A stretch of 64,000 nucleotides of DNA, taken from Methyloversatilis sp. (GTDB lineage Bacteria > Pseudomonadota > Gammaproteobacteria > Burkholderiales > Rhodocyclaceae). This document shows, piece by piece, positions 23,501 to 32,138 of the stretch. Location: positions 147,350 through 211,349 of the forward strand of contig JAEUNO010000020.1 of assembly GCA_016791045.1 (NCBI GenBank), in the 5' to 3' direction. Both the position numbers and the translations under genes were made by a program. The notes under the pieces were generated by a model that saw only the letters and a program-made list of their open reading frames with translations, searched no databases and was not told where the DNA came from. The number at the start of each line of letters is the position of its first letter. The stretch's first letter is position 1.

Positions 23501-24844
23501 TTACTCGAGCAACGCGTTCACCACGGCCATTTCCTCTTCGCCGAGCTGACCGGCGGCCGCCTTCAGCCTGAGCTGCGCGATCATGGTGTCGTACTGCGCC
23601 TTCGCCAGATCGCGCCGCGTGACGTACAGCTGCTGCTGCGCGTTGAGCACATCGATATTGATGCGCACGCCGACTTCGTACCCCAGCTTGTTCGAATCCA
23701 GCGCGGACTGCGACGACACCTGCGCAGCGCGCAGGGCCGCCGTCTGCGCGATGCCATTGGCAACGCCGAGATAGGCCTGACGTGCCTGCAGTGCGGCGTT
23801 GCGCCGCGCCAGATCGACCTCGGCGCGCGCCCGGTCAAGCAGATAGGCCGATTCGCGCACGCGCGATTCCTGACCGAAGCCCTGGAAGATCGGCACCGAC
23901 ACCTGCACGCCGACAGTACCGGTTTCGGTTTGGTTCGAGATCGGGTTGCCGGCGAAGGTGACCACCGTCTTGTTCTGGCCGTAGGTCGCGACCAGATCGA
24001 CGCTCGGATAGTGGCCGGCGCGCTGGCGCTCGATTTCGCGCGCTGCGATCTCCTGGTTCGCAAGCTGGGTCAGCACCGCGAGACCATCGGTCTGCGCGCG
24101 CTCCACCCAGTCGTCCATGCGCGCCGGTTCCGGCATCGCGAACGTGACATCGCTGCGCATCCGGCGCAGCTCGGCCGAGGTGCCGCCGGTGATCAGCGAC
24201 AGCGCGTGGCGCTTCACCTCGATGTCGCTCGCCGCCGCGATGCCCTGAGCGTTCGCCAGATCGAAGCGCGACTGCGCTTCATGCACATCGGTGATGGTGA
24301 CCGTGCCCACTTCGAAGCTCTTGCGCGCCAGCGCGAGCTGCTGCGAGGCAGCGTCCTTCTGGGCCTCGATCGACGCCAGCACGTCGTGCGCGTACAGCAG
24401 GTCGAAGTAGGCCTGGGCGGCGCGCAGCAGCACGTCCTGCCGCGCCTGCGCCAGCTGCGCCTCGGCGGCGGCGACCTGCAGCTTGCCCTGTTCGAACTGC
24501 ACCCAGTTGGCCCAGCGGAACAGCGGCTGCGTCAGCTGGAAGTTGAAGTTGTGCGAGTTGTGCTGCGAGGCGGCATTGACCGGCTGCTTCACCGTCACGT
24601 CATTCCATTGCGTGGTGCCGCTGGCGGTCAGGCTGGGCAGCAGGCCGGCGCGCGCCTGCGGCAGCTTTTCCGAGGTCGCCAGGCTTTGCGCACGGGCCGA
24701 CTGGTACTGCGCATCGTTGGCCAGCGCGGCGCGCGCCACCGCCATCAGATCGTCGGCCGCATGCACCGCAGGCGTGCATGCGAAGCACGTCGACAGCGCA
24801 GCCGACAGCAGGGCATGCATCGACCGACGCCGCAGCAGGGTCAT
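23501..24844 (-). CDS. tolC: TolC-family outer-membrane channel protein
   Basis: This 447-aa protein is the outer-membrane channel of tripartite efflux or type I secretion systems. A signal peptide (about residues 1-30) is followed by two OEP repeats, with long amphipathic coiled-coil segments (QARQDVLLRAAQAYFDLLYA near the first and RRNAALQARQAYLGVANG near the second, read in part) and VNAASQHNSHNFNFQL strand regions. The ATG at 24844 is chosen to keep the signal peptide; 24820 is an alternative. It closes a co-directional run that starts with tetR at 30722 and is separated from the rhodanese gene by only 4 bases. Confidence 0.9.
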   Translation of the reverse strand: MTLLRRRSMHALLSAALSTCFACTPAVHAADDLMAVARAALANDAQYQSARAQSLATSEKLPQARAGLLPSLTASGTTQWNDVTVKQPVNAASQHNSHNFNFQLTQPLFRWANWVQFEQGKLQVAAAEAQLAQARQDVLLRAAQAYFDLLYAHDVLASIEAQKDAASQQLALARKSFEVGTVTITDVHEAQSRFDLANAQGIAAASDIEVKRHALSLITGGTSAELRRMRSDVTFAMPEPARMDDWVERAQTDGLAVLTQLANQEIAAREIERQRAGHYPSVDLVATYGQNKTVVTFAGNPISNQTETGTVGVQVSVPIFQGFGQESRVRESAYLLDRARAEVDLARRNAALQARQAYLGVANGIAQTAALRAAQVSSQSALDSNKLGYEVGVRINIDVLNAQQQLYVTRRDLAKAQYDTMIAQLRLKAAAGQLGEEEMAVVNALLE

Positions 24845-24848
24845 TGCA

Positions 24849-25172
24849 TCAGTACCGCGCCATCGACGGATCGACCTGCAGTGCCCAGGCGTCGACCCCG
24901 CCGGCCAGGTTGTAAACCTCGCCGAAACCATTGCGCTCGAGAAAGATCGCCACCTGCATCGAGCGTCCGCCGTGGTGGCAGATGCACACCAGCGGTTGCG
25001 CCGGATCGAGTGCATCGAGGCGTGACGGGATGGTGCCCATCGGAATGTGCTGGCTGCCTTCGACCCGGCAGATCGCCCACTCGTGTGCCTCGCGCACATC
25101 GAGCAACTGCGGCTTTTCGCCCTGCGGTTCGGCCAGCCACGCAGCCAGTTCGGCCACCGTCATCTGCTTCAT
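24849..25172 (-). CDS. Rhodanese-domain sulfurtransferase
   Basis: This 107-aa single-domain rhodanese moves sulfane sulfur through a persulfide on the active-site Cys in CHHGGRSM (about residue 64). Flanking motifs LLDVREAHEW and the IPMGTIPSRLDAL loop are typical. It is of the GlpE/PspE-size class and cytoplasmic. It lies between pcm (10-base gap) and tolC (4-base gap), an order common in betaproteobacteria. The start at 25172 (MKQMTV) is preferred to a longer non-conserved N-terminus. Confidence 0.92.
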   Translation of the reverse strand: MKQMTVAELAAWLAEPQGEKPQLLDVREAHEWAICRVEGSQHIPMGTIPSRLDALDPAQPLVCICHHGGRSMQVAIFLERNGFGEVYNLAGGVDAWALQVDPSMARY

Positions 25173-25182
25173 CGACGGCGTC

Positions 25183-25836
25183 TCAGAACACGAAACGCTG
25201 GGCGCCGCGCGCATTGCGCAGCGTCGGCAACAGCGTTTCGAAGAGGATTTCCTGCGTCTGGCTGCCGTCGGCGTTCAGCGTCACCAGCGTCGCGTTCATC
25301 AGCGGCGCTTCGCCGATGAAGGCGATCAGCCGGCCGCCCGGGCGCAGTTGCGCGACCAGTTCCTGCGGCAGTACCGGCAGGCCGCCGGACACCAGGATGA
25401 CGTCGTACGGCGCATGCACCGGCCAGCCCTGCGCCGCATCGCCGACTTCGACGCGCACGTTCAGCGCACCGGAGGCGATCAGGTTTTCGCGCGCGCGCTC
25501 GGCGAGCGCCGGTTCGATTTCGACGGTCGTCACCTGACTGGCGCGTGCGCCGAGCAGTGCGGCCATGTAGCCGGAGCCGGTGCCGATCTCGAGCGCCGTG
25601 TCGGTGCTGCGCACATGCAGTTCCTGCAGCACGCGGGCTTCGATCTTCGGCTCCAGCATTTCCGCGCCATGGCCGAGCGGAATCGGCGTATCGACGAAGG
25701 CCAGGTCGCGCAACGCGGCCGGCACGAAGTTTTCACGTCGGACGACGAACAGCAGGTCAAGAATGTCCTGATCCAGCACGTCCCACGGCCGGATCTGCTG
25801 TTCCACCATATTGAAGCGAGCCTGCTCGATATCCAT
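25183..25836 (-). CDS. pcm: Protein-L-isoaspartate O-methyltransferase family protein
   Basis: This 217-aa SAM-dependent methyltransferase repairs isoaspartyl residues in aged proteins. Motif I for SAM binding is ALEIGTGSGYMAALL (about 80-94), and the N-terminal MVEQQIRPWDVLD region is typical of the betaproteobacterial subgroup. The start at 25836 (MDIEQ) has a GAGGGG site 9 bases upstream; earlier ATGs would sit on top of that site. It follows the RND pump gene by 17 bases and precedes the rhodanese gene by 10. Confidence 0.88.
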   Translation of the reverse strand: MDIEQARFNMVEQQIRPWDVLDQDILDLLFVVRRENFVPAALRDLAFVDTPIPLGHGAEMLEPKIEARVLQELHVRSTDTALEIGTGSGYMAALLGARASQVTTVEIEPALAERARENLIASGALNVRVEVGDAAQGWPVHAPYDVILVSGGLPVLPQELVAQLRPGGRLIAFIGEAPLMNATLVTLNADGSQTQEILFETLLPTLRNARGAQRFVF

Positions 25837-25853
25837 TGTTTCCATCCCCTCGG

Positions 25854-28800
25854 TCAAGCCGTGATTGTAGCCTGCTGCGCTGCGTCAGCGACCCGGCGCA
25901 GCAGCACGCTGCGCCGCATGCACGCGATGTACAGCGCCGGCATCACGAACAGCGTGAGCACCGTTGCCACGCCCAGTCCCCACACGATGGCGCCGGCCAC
26001 CGGTCCCCACAGCATCGAATAGCCGCCGATGCCGGCGGCCAGCGAAAACAGGCCGCCGACCGTCGTGCTGGTCGTGATGATGATGGGCACGACGCGCCGG
26101 CGCGCCGCGTAGATCGCCGCGTGCATCACGCCCATGCCGGCCTTCAGACGCTCGTTGGCAGCGTCGATCAGCACGATGGCTGAATTGACGACTATGCCGG
26201 TCAGCGCGATCACGCCGTACAGCGTGTAGAGCGACAGCGGCGACCCGCTGACCAGCAGGCCGACCGCCACCCCGGTGAACGCCAGCGGCACGGTGGCCAG
26301 AATCATCATCGGCTGCCAGTAGCTGCGGAACTGCGCGGCGAGGATGAGGTAGATCAGTCCGACGCCGAGCAGGAACAGCACCTTCATCGCGTCCAGGCTT
26401 TCCTGCACGTCTTCCAGCTCGCCGGAAAAGTCGAGATCGGTGCGCGGAAAGCGGGTGCGCTGGGCTTCCCAGGCGGCGCGCACCGACTCGGCGACCCCGA
26501 TGGAATTGAGCTTCTCCGTGTCGAGGTTGGCTTCCAGCGTGATGGTGCGGCGCAGGTTGTAATGCTTGATGACGCCCGGGCCGCGCGTCGATTCACTGCC
26601 GACCAGCGCACGCAGCGTGGTGGCACCGCCGCCGGGCAGTGCGATCGGGGCATCGAGCACGCGCATCACGTCGTCGTCGGTCACGCCGGCGGCCGCGACG
26701 CGCACCTCCAGCTTGGCGCCCTGATCGCGGGTGATGGCGACGATTTCGCCCTCGACCTGCAGGCGTACCGCGCGCGCCACCTGCGATGCGCTGAGCCCTG
26801 CGTCGCGCAGCGCGTCGCGGTCCAGCCGCAGTGCCAGCTGCGGGCGGCCCGGCGTGTCGTCGTCGGTGATGTCGCGCGTGCCGTCCATCGATTCGAGGAT
26901 GCGCCGAACCTCGGCGGTGGCGGCGCGCAGCTCGGTCAGGTCGTCGCCGCGCACGCGGATCTTGACCGGCTTCTGCACCGGCGGCCCGCCCGACAGCTGG
27001 GTGAAGCTGATCGTGCCGGGGCCGGGCAGGGCGGTGACGGCGGCGCGCATGCCTTCGACCATGTCACCGACTTCGCGTCCGTCTTCGGCACGTGGCAGCA
27101 GCGCGACCACCACCTGACCGTAGGAATCGCCGAACAGGGCTTCGGCGTCGGTGAACTTGGCGCCGGCGATCGACGCGATGCGCCTCGCCTCGCCGTCCTG
27201 CATCTGCCGGCGCACTTCCGCTTCGAGCTGTTCGACCCGCGCCAGGGTGGCGCCGATCGGGCTGCCGGCGGGCATGTCGACATTGACGTAGAAGATGCGC
27301 ATCGGGTCGAAGGCGAAGAACTGCACCCGGATCAGGCCGGTCGCCGCCGCGCCGAGGGCGCCGGCGATCAGCGACGCCACGATCAGACACAGTACGATCC
27401 AGTGGCGCACCGCCCAGGCGAGCGCCTGCGCGTAGCGGTGGCGCAGCACGCGCGTGAAGGCGATGCGCGCGCGCTGTTCGCGGCCGGGCGTCCGTGCCAC
27501 CGGTCCGAGCGACAGCACGTGCGCCGGCAGCATCCAGAACGCCTCGATCAGGCTGATCGCAAGCGCCAGCGACACGACGAATGGAATGACGAACATGAAG
27601 TCGCCGACGATGCCGGGCAGCAGCATCAGCGGCAGGAAGGCGGCCATCGTCGTGGCGACCGAGGCGACGACCGGCGTCCACACCTCGCGCACGCCGTCGG
27701 CGACCGCCTCGATCGGCGAGGCGCCACGCTGCAGCCGGTAGTAGATCGCCTCGACCACCACCACGGCATCGTCCACCAGCATGCCGAGCGCGATCACCAC
27801 GCCCAGCAGCACCGAAATGTTCAGCGTGTCGCCGGTGGCCGACAGCACGGCGAAAGTGCCGGCGAGCGAGAACGGCACGCCGAGCCCGACCAGCAGTGCG
27901 ATGCGCGTGCCGAGAAAGATCCAGCAAAGACCGATGACGATGAGCAGGCCGTACAGCGCGTTCCATTCCATGATGGAAATGGCTTCGCGCGTCGGCACCG
28001 TCTGGTCGTCCATCAGTTCGAGCTTCAGACCCTGCTGCGCCAGCACCCCGTTCTTGCGCTCGACGTAGTCGTTGATGCGCTCCACCATCGCCAGCGTGTT
28101 CACGCCGGCCTTCTTGCTGACCGAAAACAGCACGCTGGCCTGTCCGCCGGATGACACCATCTGGGTCGGCCGGGCACGCGCCCGCACCACGCCCGCCACC
28201 TCGTCGAGCTTCACCATCGCGCCACCGCGGACCGACGCGGCGACGCCGACATCGGCCAGCCACGCCGGATCGGCGTCCTGACCGACCACGCGCACCAGCC
28301 ATTCCTGCTCGCCGGCGCGCTGCCGGCCGGCAAACACATCGCGGAACCAGCCGGCCACGCCATCGGCGATGTCGGTCGGCAGCAGGCCGCGCGCCTGCGC
28401 CGCCTGCGCCGAGTATTCGATGCGCAGTTCCGGGTCGTGCAGGCCGAGCGCGAACACGCGGTCGACGCCGCGCATGCGTTCCAGATCGGTGCGCAGTTCG
28501 CGCCCGATGGCGCGCAGCACCTCGTCATCCGCCTGACCGGTCAGCAGCACCTGTGCGGTCGGAAACCCGTTCGAACTGGTCACCTCGATGATCTGCGGTT
28601 CCTTCGCCTCGACCGGCAGTTCGGCCCGCGCCTTGTTCTGGATCTCGCGCCGCAGGTCATTGATGCGCTTGTCGAACACCGCCGGCTCGATGTCGTCGAA
28701 ACGCACCAGGATGCCGGCCAGTCCGTCGCGCGCCGCCGACGAAATGAAGCGGATGTCGGACACGTTCTTGATCGCATCCTCGAGCGGCTGCAGCACCCGC

Positions 28801-28982
28801 TTCTCGACGTCTTCCGGCGACGCGCCGGGCAGGGCGGCGGTGATCTGCACCCAGTTGAAATTGATTTCCGGGTCCTGCTCGCGCGGCAGCCCGAGGTAGC
28901 TGATCAGGCCGAGCAGCAGCACCACGACGAAGGTGATGTTGGCCAGCGGATGATTGCTGATGAAACGCGCGTAGGCGCTCAT
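25854..28982 (-). CDS. RND efflux pump inner-membrane transporter
   Basis: This 1042-aa transporter has the twelve-helix, two-loop layout of hydrophobe/amphiphile RND pumps. It starts with the usual first helix (FISNHPLANITFVVVLLLGL). The charged helix 4 region LLGVVIALGMLVDDAVVVVEAIYY has the paired Asp residues of the proton relay. The second half repeats the pattern (YGVIALTGIVVNSAIVLIDAANE). It works with the adjacent periplasmic adaptor and probably with the TolC-family channel five genes down the run. Substrates cannot be told from sequence. It overlaps the adaptor gene by 4 bases. Confidence 0.95.
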   Translation of the reverse strand: MSAYARFISNHPLANITFVVVLLLGLISYLGLPREQDPEINFNWVQITAALPGASPEDVEKRVLQPLEDAIKNVSDIRFISSAARDGLAGILVRFDDIEPAVFDKRINDLRREIQNKARAELPVEAKEPQIIEVTSSNGFPTAQVLLTGQADDEVLRAIGRELRTDLERMRGVDRVFALGLHDPELRIEYSAQAAQARGLLPTDIADGVAGWFRDVFAGRQRAGEQEWLVRVVGQDADPAWLADVGVAASVRGGAMVKLDEVAGVVRARARPTQMVSSGGQASVLFSVSKKAGVNTLAMVERINDYVERKNGVLAQQGLKLELMDDQTVPTREAISIMEWNALYGLLIVIGLCWIFLGTRIALLVGLGVPFSLAGTFAVLSATGDTLNISVLLGVVIALGMLVDDAVVVVEAIYYRLQRGASPIEAVADGVREVWTPVVASVATTMAAFLPLMLLPGIVGDFMFVIPFVVSLALAISLIEAFWMLPAHVLSLGPVARTPGREQRARIAFTRVLRHRYAQALAWAVRHWIVLCLIVASLIAGALGAAATGLIRVQFFAFDPMRIFYVNVDMPAGSPIGATLARVEQLEAEVRRQMQDGEARRIASIAGAKFTDAEALFGDSYGQVVVALLPRAEDGREVGDMVEGMRAAVTALPGPGTISFTQLSGGPPVQKPVKIRVRGDDLTELRAATAEVRRILESMDGTRDITDDDTPGRPQLALRLDRDALRDAGLSASQVARAVRLQVEGEIVAITRDQGAKLEVRVAAAGVTDDDVMRVLDAPIALPGGGATTLRALVGSESTRGPGVIKHYNLRRTITLEANLDTEKLNSIGVAESVRAAWEAQRTRFPRTDLDFSGELEDVQESLDAMKVLFLLGVGLIYLILAAQFRSYWQPMMILATVPLAFTGVAVGLLVSGSPLSLYTLYGVIALTGIVVNSAIVLIDAANERLKAGMGVMHAAIYAARRRVVPIIITTSTTVGGLFSLAAGIGGYSMLWGPVAGAIVWGLGVATVLTLFVMPALYIACMRRSVLLRRVADAAQQATITA

Positions 28983-30019
28983 GGCATTTTCTGTCCGTCG
29001 CGCAGGCTGTTGCGGCCGTCGGTTGCGATGCGCGCATCGGCGGGCAGGGTGCTTGCCGCGGGACGGCCTTCCTGTGCCCCCGGCAGTTCGACGAAGCGGG
29101 CGACGCCGTCGCGCAGCACGAATACGCCGAGCAGGCTGCCGCCGTTGCTGGCGTCGCGCCGGGTCACCAGTTCGGCCGGTACGTGCGGCGCCGGATCGGT
29201 CCAGGCGAGACGGCCTTCGGCCCCCGCCGGCGCACGCGTGCCGGTGAAGGCGGCGCGCACCTCATGCGTGCGGCTGGCGTCGTCGATGGCCGGCGACACG
29301 CGGGCGATGCGCACCGCGCTGCGTCCGGCCGGCGACACGAACTCGACCGACTTCGCGGCGCGCAGCGACGCCAGGTCGCGCGGCGCCACGCGGGCGCTCA
29401 CCTCGACCCGCGTCGCATCCTCGAGCGTCATCAGCACCATGCCGGCACCGGCCAGCGAACCGGCCGACGCCTCCCGCGTGCGCACGATGGCGTCGTAGGG
29501 CGCGCGCAGCACGCACTTGTCCAGATTGCGCTGTGCGAGATCGACCGCATTGGCCGCCACCGACACGTCGGCGCGCACCACTTCGACTTCGGTTTCACGC
29601 TGGGTCAGCGCCTCGGGCGACACGAAGTTCTGTGCCTGCAGCGCGCGCGTGCGGCGCAATTGCGCGTCGGCCTGCGCCAGACGCGCCTCGGCCGCCTTGA
29701 GTTGCGCCCGCGCGCGCTCCAGCGCGAGCTGGTAGTCACGCGTGTCCAGCCGCACCAGCACCTGCCCCTTGCTCACCCGCTCGCCCGGGTCGGCATGCGT
29801 CGATGCCACGCGGGCACTCACTTCGGCCGCGAGCTGGGTGCGGTTCAACGCCACCGCCTGCGCCGGCGCGTCGCGTCCGGGGTAGGTCGCGACCTCGGAA
29901 AAGGGCTTGAAGGCGATCGTGGGCGAGGGCGCAGCCGCGGTCTGCGCATGGCTGGCGCAGGCGGCAAAGCCGAGGCAGAACGCGGCGGCGCGCGCGGCCT
30001 GCCGGTGCAAGTCAGTCAT
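28979..30019 (-). CDS. Efflux RND periplasmic adaptor (membrane fusion protein)
   Basis: This 346-aa adaptor links the RND pump to an outer-membrane channel. A signal peptide (about residues 1-26) is followed by the lipoyl half-motif ARVASTHADPGERVSKGQVLVRLD (about 68-91, read in part). An alpha-hairpin (ALERARAQLKAAEARLAQADAQL region) and the second lipoyl half (CVLRAPYDAIV) come next, then a beta-barrel. No lipobox Cys is evident at the usual place. It overlaps both neighbours (8 bases with tetR, 4 with the pump), so all three are translationally coupled. Confidence 0.92.
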   Translation of the reverse strand: MTDLHRQAARAAAFCLGFAACASHAQTAAAPSPTIAFKPFSEVATYPGRDAPAQAVALNRTQLAAEVSARVASTHADPGERVSKGQVLVRLDTRDYQLALERARAQLKAAEARLAQADAQLRRTRALQAQNFVSPEALTQRETEVEVVRADVSVAANAVDLAQRNLDKCVLRAPYDAIVRTREASAGSLAGAGMVLMTLEDATRVEVSARVAPRDLASLRAAKSVEFVSPAGRSAVRIARVSPAIDDASRTHEVRAAFTGTRAPAGAEGRLAWTDPAPHVPAELVTRRDASNGGSLLGVFVLRDGVARFVELPGAQEGRPAASTLPADARIATDGRNSLRDGQKMP

Positions 30020-30722
30020 GTTCGAGCGCCCGGATGACGAATTCGATGGAAGCGGCGATGTCGGTCGATTCCGCCTGCGCGGCCGCCGACGGGTCATCGG
30101 CGGGCACAGCGTGATCGACACAGCCGAAGGAATGTTTCATCAGCACGCGCAGCAGCAGCGGTGCCATGACGGCCTGCACCGTGCAGGGGTCGCCGGCCAC
30201 GCGGAACTCGCCGCGCGCATGGCCGTAATCGATGGCGCGCCGGATCAGCGCGCAGCCGCGTGCCATCACTTCGCGGTGGTAGAGCTCGGCGATGTCCGGG
30301 AAGTTGCGTGCTTCGGCCACCATCAGCTTGGGCAGCCCGCCCAGCCGCGTGGCGCCGATCAGTCGCCACCAGCCCCACAGCAGCTCGCGCATCAGATCGG
30401 CACCGCTGCCGCGATGGCTGTCCAGCAGCGCTTCGCCGCCGGCGAGGGCCGGCACCAGTCCCTGGCGCACGACGGCGGCGAACAGTGCGGCCTTGGAATC
30501 GAAATACAGATAGAGCGTGCCTTTCGATACGCCGGCGGCGAGCGCCACGTCTTCGAGGCGGGTCGCCGCGTAACCCTTTTCGACGAACAGGTCGAGCGCA
30601 CACGCCACCAGCGTGGCCGGGTCGACCAGTGCCGGGCGGCCGCGCCGGACCAGCGGGTGCGCGTCGGCAGCGTGCACATCGGTGGCGTGCGGAACGGGAA
30701 GCAGGGGCGAGTGCTCTGACAT
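30012..30722 (-). CDS. TetR/AcrR family transcriptional repressor
   Basis: This 236-aa regulator has an N-terminal helix-turn-helix at about 42-77 (DVALAAGVSKGTLYLYFDSKAALF). A C-terminal helical ligand domain carries FPDIAELYHREVMARG, a pattern seen in AcrR-type efflux regulators. It is the first gene of the efflux run and overlaps the adaptor gene by 8 bases. A palindrome (30743-30756) lies about 20 bases before its start, which suggests that it represses its own operon. Confidence 0.92.
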   Translation of the reverse strand: MSEHSPLLPVPHATDVHAADAHPLVRRGRPALVDPATLVACALDLFVEKGYAATRLEDVALAAGVSKGTLYLYFDSKAALFAAVVRQGLVPALAGGEALLDSHRGSGADLMRELLWGWWRLIGATRLGGLPKLMVAEARNFPDIAELYHREVMARGCALIRRAIDYGHARGEFRVAGDPCTVQAVMAPLLLRVLMKHSFGCVDHAVPADDPSAAAQAESTDIAASIEFVIRALEHD

Positions 30723-30742
30723 GGGGTGACGCGCTTTTAATG

Positions 30743-30776
30743 ACTGAATGTTCAGTTAATAACCGGGTCGCGTCAA
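30743..30776 (-). promoter_or_regulatory. Promoter and TetR operator-like palindrome for the efflux operon
   Basis: ACTGAA (30743-30748) and TTCAGT (30751-30756) form perfect 6-bp arms around TG in an AT-rich stretch that nearly extends to 11-bp arms. A TTGACG -35-like hexamer on the minus strand (30771-30776) lies 17 bases from a weak -10-like GAACAT inside the palindrome. Repressor binding there would block the promoter. Confidence 0.55.
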
Positions 30777-30853
30777 TACGAGATGGCATGCCCTGCGTGC
30801 CGACCGGGCGTGGCATCATCGCGCCCTCGCTGACCTACCCGGCCGGCAGACCC

Positions 30854-30878
30854 GCGGACCGGTCACCCTCCGGTCCGC
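30854..30878 (+). promoter_or_regulatory. Perfect hairpin in the gcvT leader
   Basis: GCGGACCGG (30854-30862) pairs with CCGGTCCGC (30870-30878) around a 7-nt loop, four bases before the CAGGAGA ribosome site of gcvT. No T tract follows, and I see no match to a glycine riboswitch aptamer. Confidence 0.45.
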
Positions 30879-30897
30879 CACCCAGGAGATTCTGACG

Positions 30898-32022
30898 ATG
30901 GCAATCCCGGATCAGGCCGCACTGCAGCGCACGCCTTTTTACGACCTTCACCTTGCCGCCGGCGCGAAGATGGTGCCGTTCGCCGGCTGGTCGATGCCGA
31001 TCCAGTACGCGCCGGGCATCCTTCAGGAACACCTGCATACGCGCAGCCAGGCCGGGCTGTTCGATGTGTCGCACATGGGGCAGATAGACGTCACCGGCAG
31101 TGGCGCCTGCGCCTGGCTGGAATCGCTGACCACCGCCGATCTGGCCGGGTTGGCGCCCGGCCGGCAGACCTATTCGCTGCTGCCCAACACGGCCGGCGGC
31201 CTCATCGACGACCTGATGATCCAGCGGCTGGGCGACGGCTTTCACGTGGTGTGCAACGCCTCGCGCTGCGCCGACGTGCTGGCCTGGCTCGCGGCGCATC
31301 CGCCGGGTGCAGATTGCAGTTACGCGCTGCGCGAAGACCTTGCGCTGCTCGCGCTGCAGGGTCCGCTGGCCGAAAGCGTGCTGCAGCCGCTGGTCGACGT
31401 GGCCGGCATGCGCTTTCTGGATGTGCGCACCGCGTCGTCCGGCGGTGTGGCGCTGCGCATCAGCCGCAGCGGCTACACCGGCGAGGACGGCTTCGAAATT
31501 TCGTTGCCCGCCGGCTCGGCCGCCGCGTTTGCGCAGCGCCTGCTCGACCACGAAAGCGTGCGCTGGACCGGACTGGGCGCGCGCGACACGTTGCGCCTGG
31601 AAGCGGGCATGTGCCTGTACGGCAATGACATCGACGACACGACGACGCCGGTATCGGCCTCCATCGGTTGGGCGGTGGGCGCAGCGCGCCGCGCAGGTGG
31701 CGCGCGCGCGGGTGGCTTTCCCGGTGCGGCCGTCGTGCTCGGTGAATTCCAGGAACCGCCGGCACGCGTGCGCGTCGGACTGTTGCCGGATGGCCGCGCG
31801 CCGCAGCGCGCCGGCACGAAGCTGCTCGGCGCCGACGGCCGCGAAGTCGGCGTCATCACCAGCGGCAACCACAGTCCGACGCTGGGTCGGCCGGTTGCCA
31901 TGGGCTATCTCGACCGGGCGGTGAAACTGTCCGGCGAAGCGCTGCACATCGATTCGCGCGGACAGTCGGTGTCCGTTTCCCTCACCTCCATGCCCTTCGT
32001 ACCCAACCGCTACCAACGCTGA
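30898..32022 (+). CDS. gcvT: Glycine cleavage system T protein (aminomethyltransferase)
   Basis: This 374-aa enzyme transfers the methylene group from lipoylated H protein to tetrahydrofolate and releases ammonia. Family marks are [10 protein letters not shown] near residue 28, GLFDVSHMG near 53, and [10 protein letters not shown] near 192. Late motifs are [17 protein letters not shown] and GYLDRAV. The ATG has a CAGGAGA site. gcvP follows 116 bases later with no gcvH between them. A perfect hairpin lies in the leader just before the ribosome site. Confidence 0.95.
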   Translation: MAIPDQAALQRTPFYDLHLAAGAKMVPFAGWSMPIQYAPGILQEHLHTRSQAGLFDVSHMGQIDVTGSGACAWLESLTTADLAGLAPGRQTYSLLPNTAGGLIDDLMIQRLGDGFHVVCNASRCADVLAWLAAHPPGADCSYALREDLALLALQGPLAESVLQPLVDVAGMRFLDVRTASSGGVALRISRSGYTGEDGFEISLPAGSAAAFAQRLLDHESVRWTGLGARDTLRLEAGMCLYGNDIDDTTTPVSASIGWAVGAARRAGGARAGGFPGAAVVLGEFQEPPARVRVGLLPDGRAPQRAGTKLLGADGREVGVITSGNHSPTLGRPVAMGYLDRAVKLSGEALHIDSRGQSVSVSLTSMPFVPNRYQR

Positions 32023-32138
32023 ACCGCCACACTGCCCCATATTGCCCACTCGACTCCGGTCAACGCCCTTCACGGGGGGCGGCGACCGGTACCTTCAGAC
32101 AGGGACTGCCAAAAGCGGCCCGGAAAGGACTGTTGAAC

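Noticed and set aside
26562-28154. 530-codon antisense open frame in the RND gene
   Set aside because: The opposite strand is an unambiguous RND pump with all family motifs.
30780-30897. Glycine riboswitch before gcvT
   Set aside because: The leader is short and lacks the tandem aptamer pattern; only a hairpin is seen.
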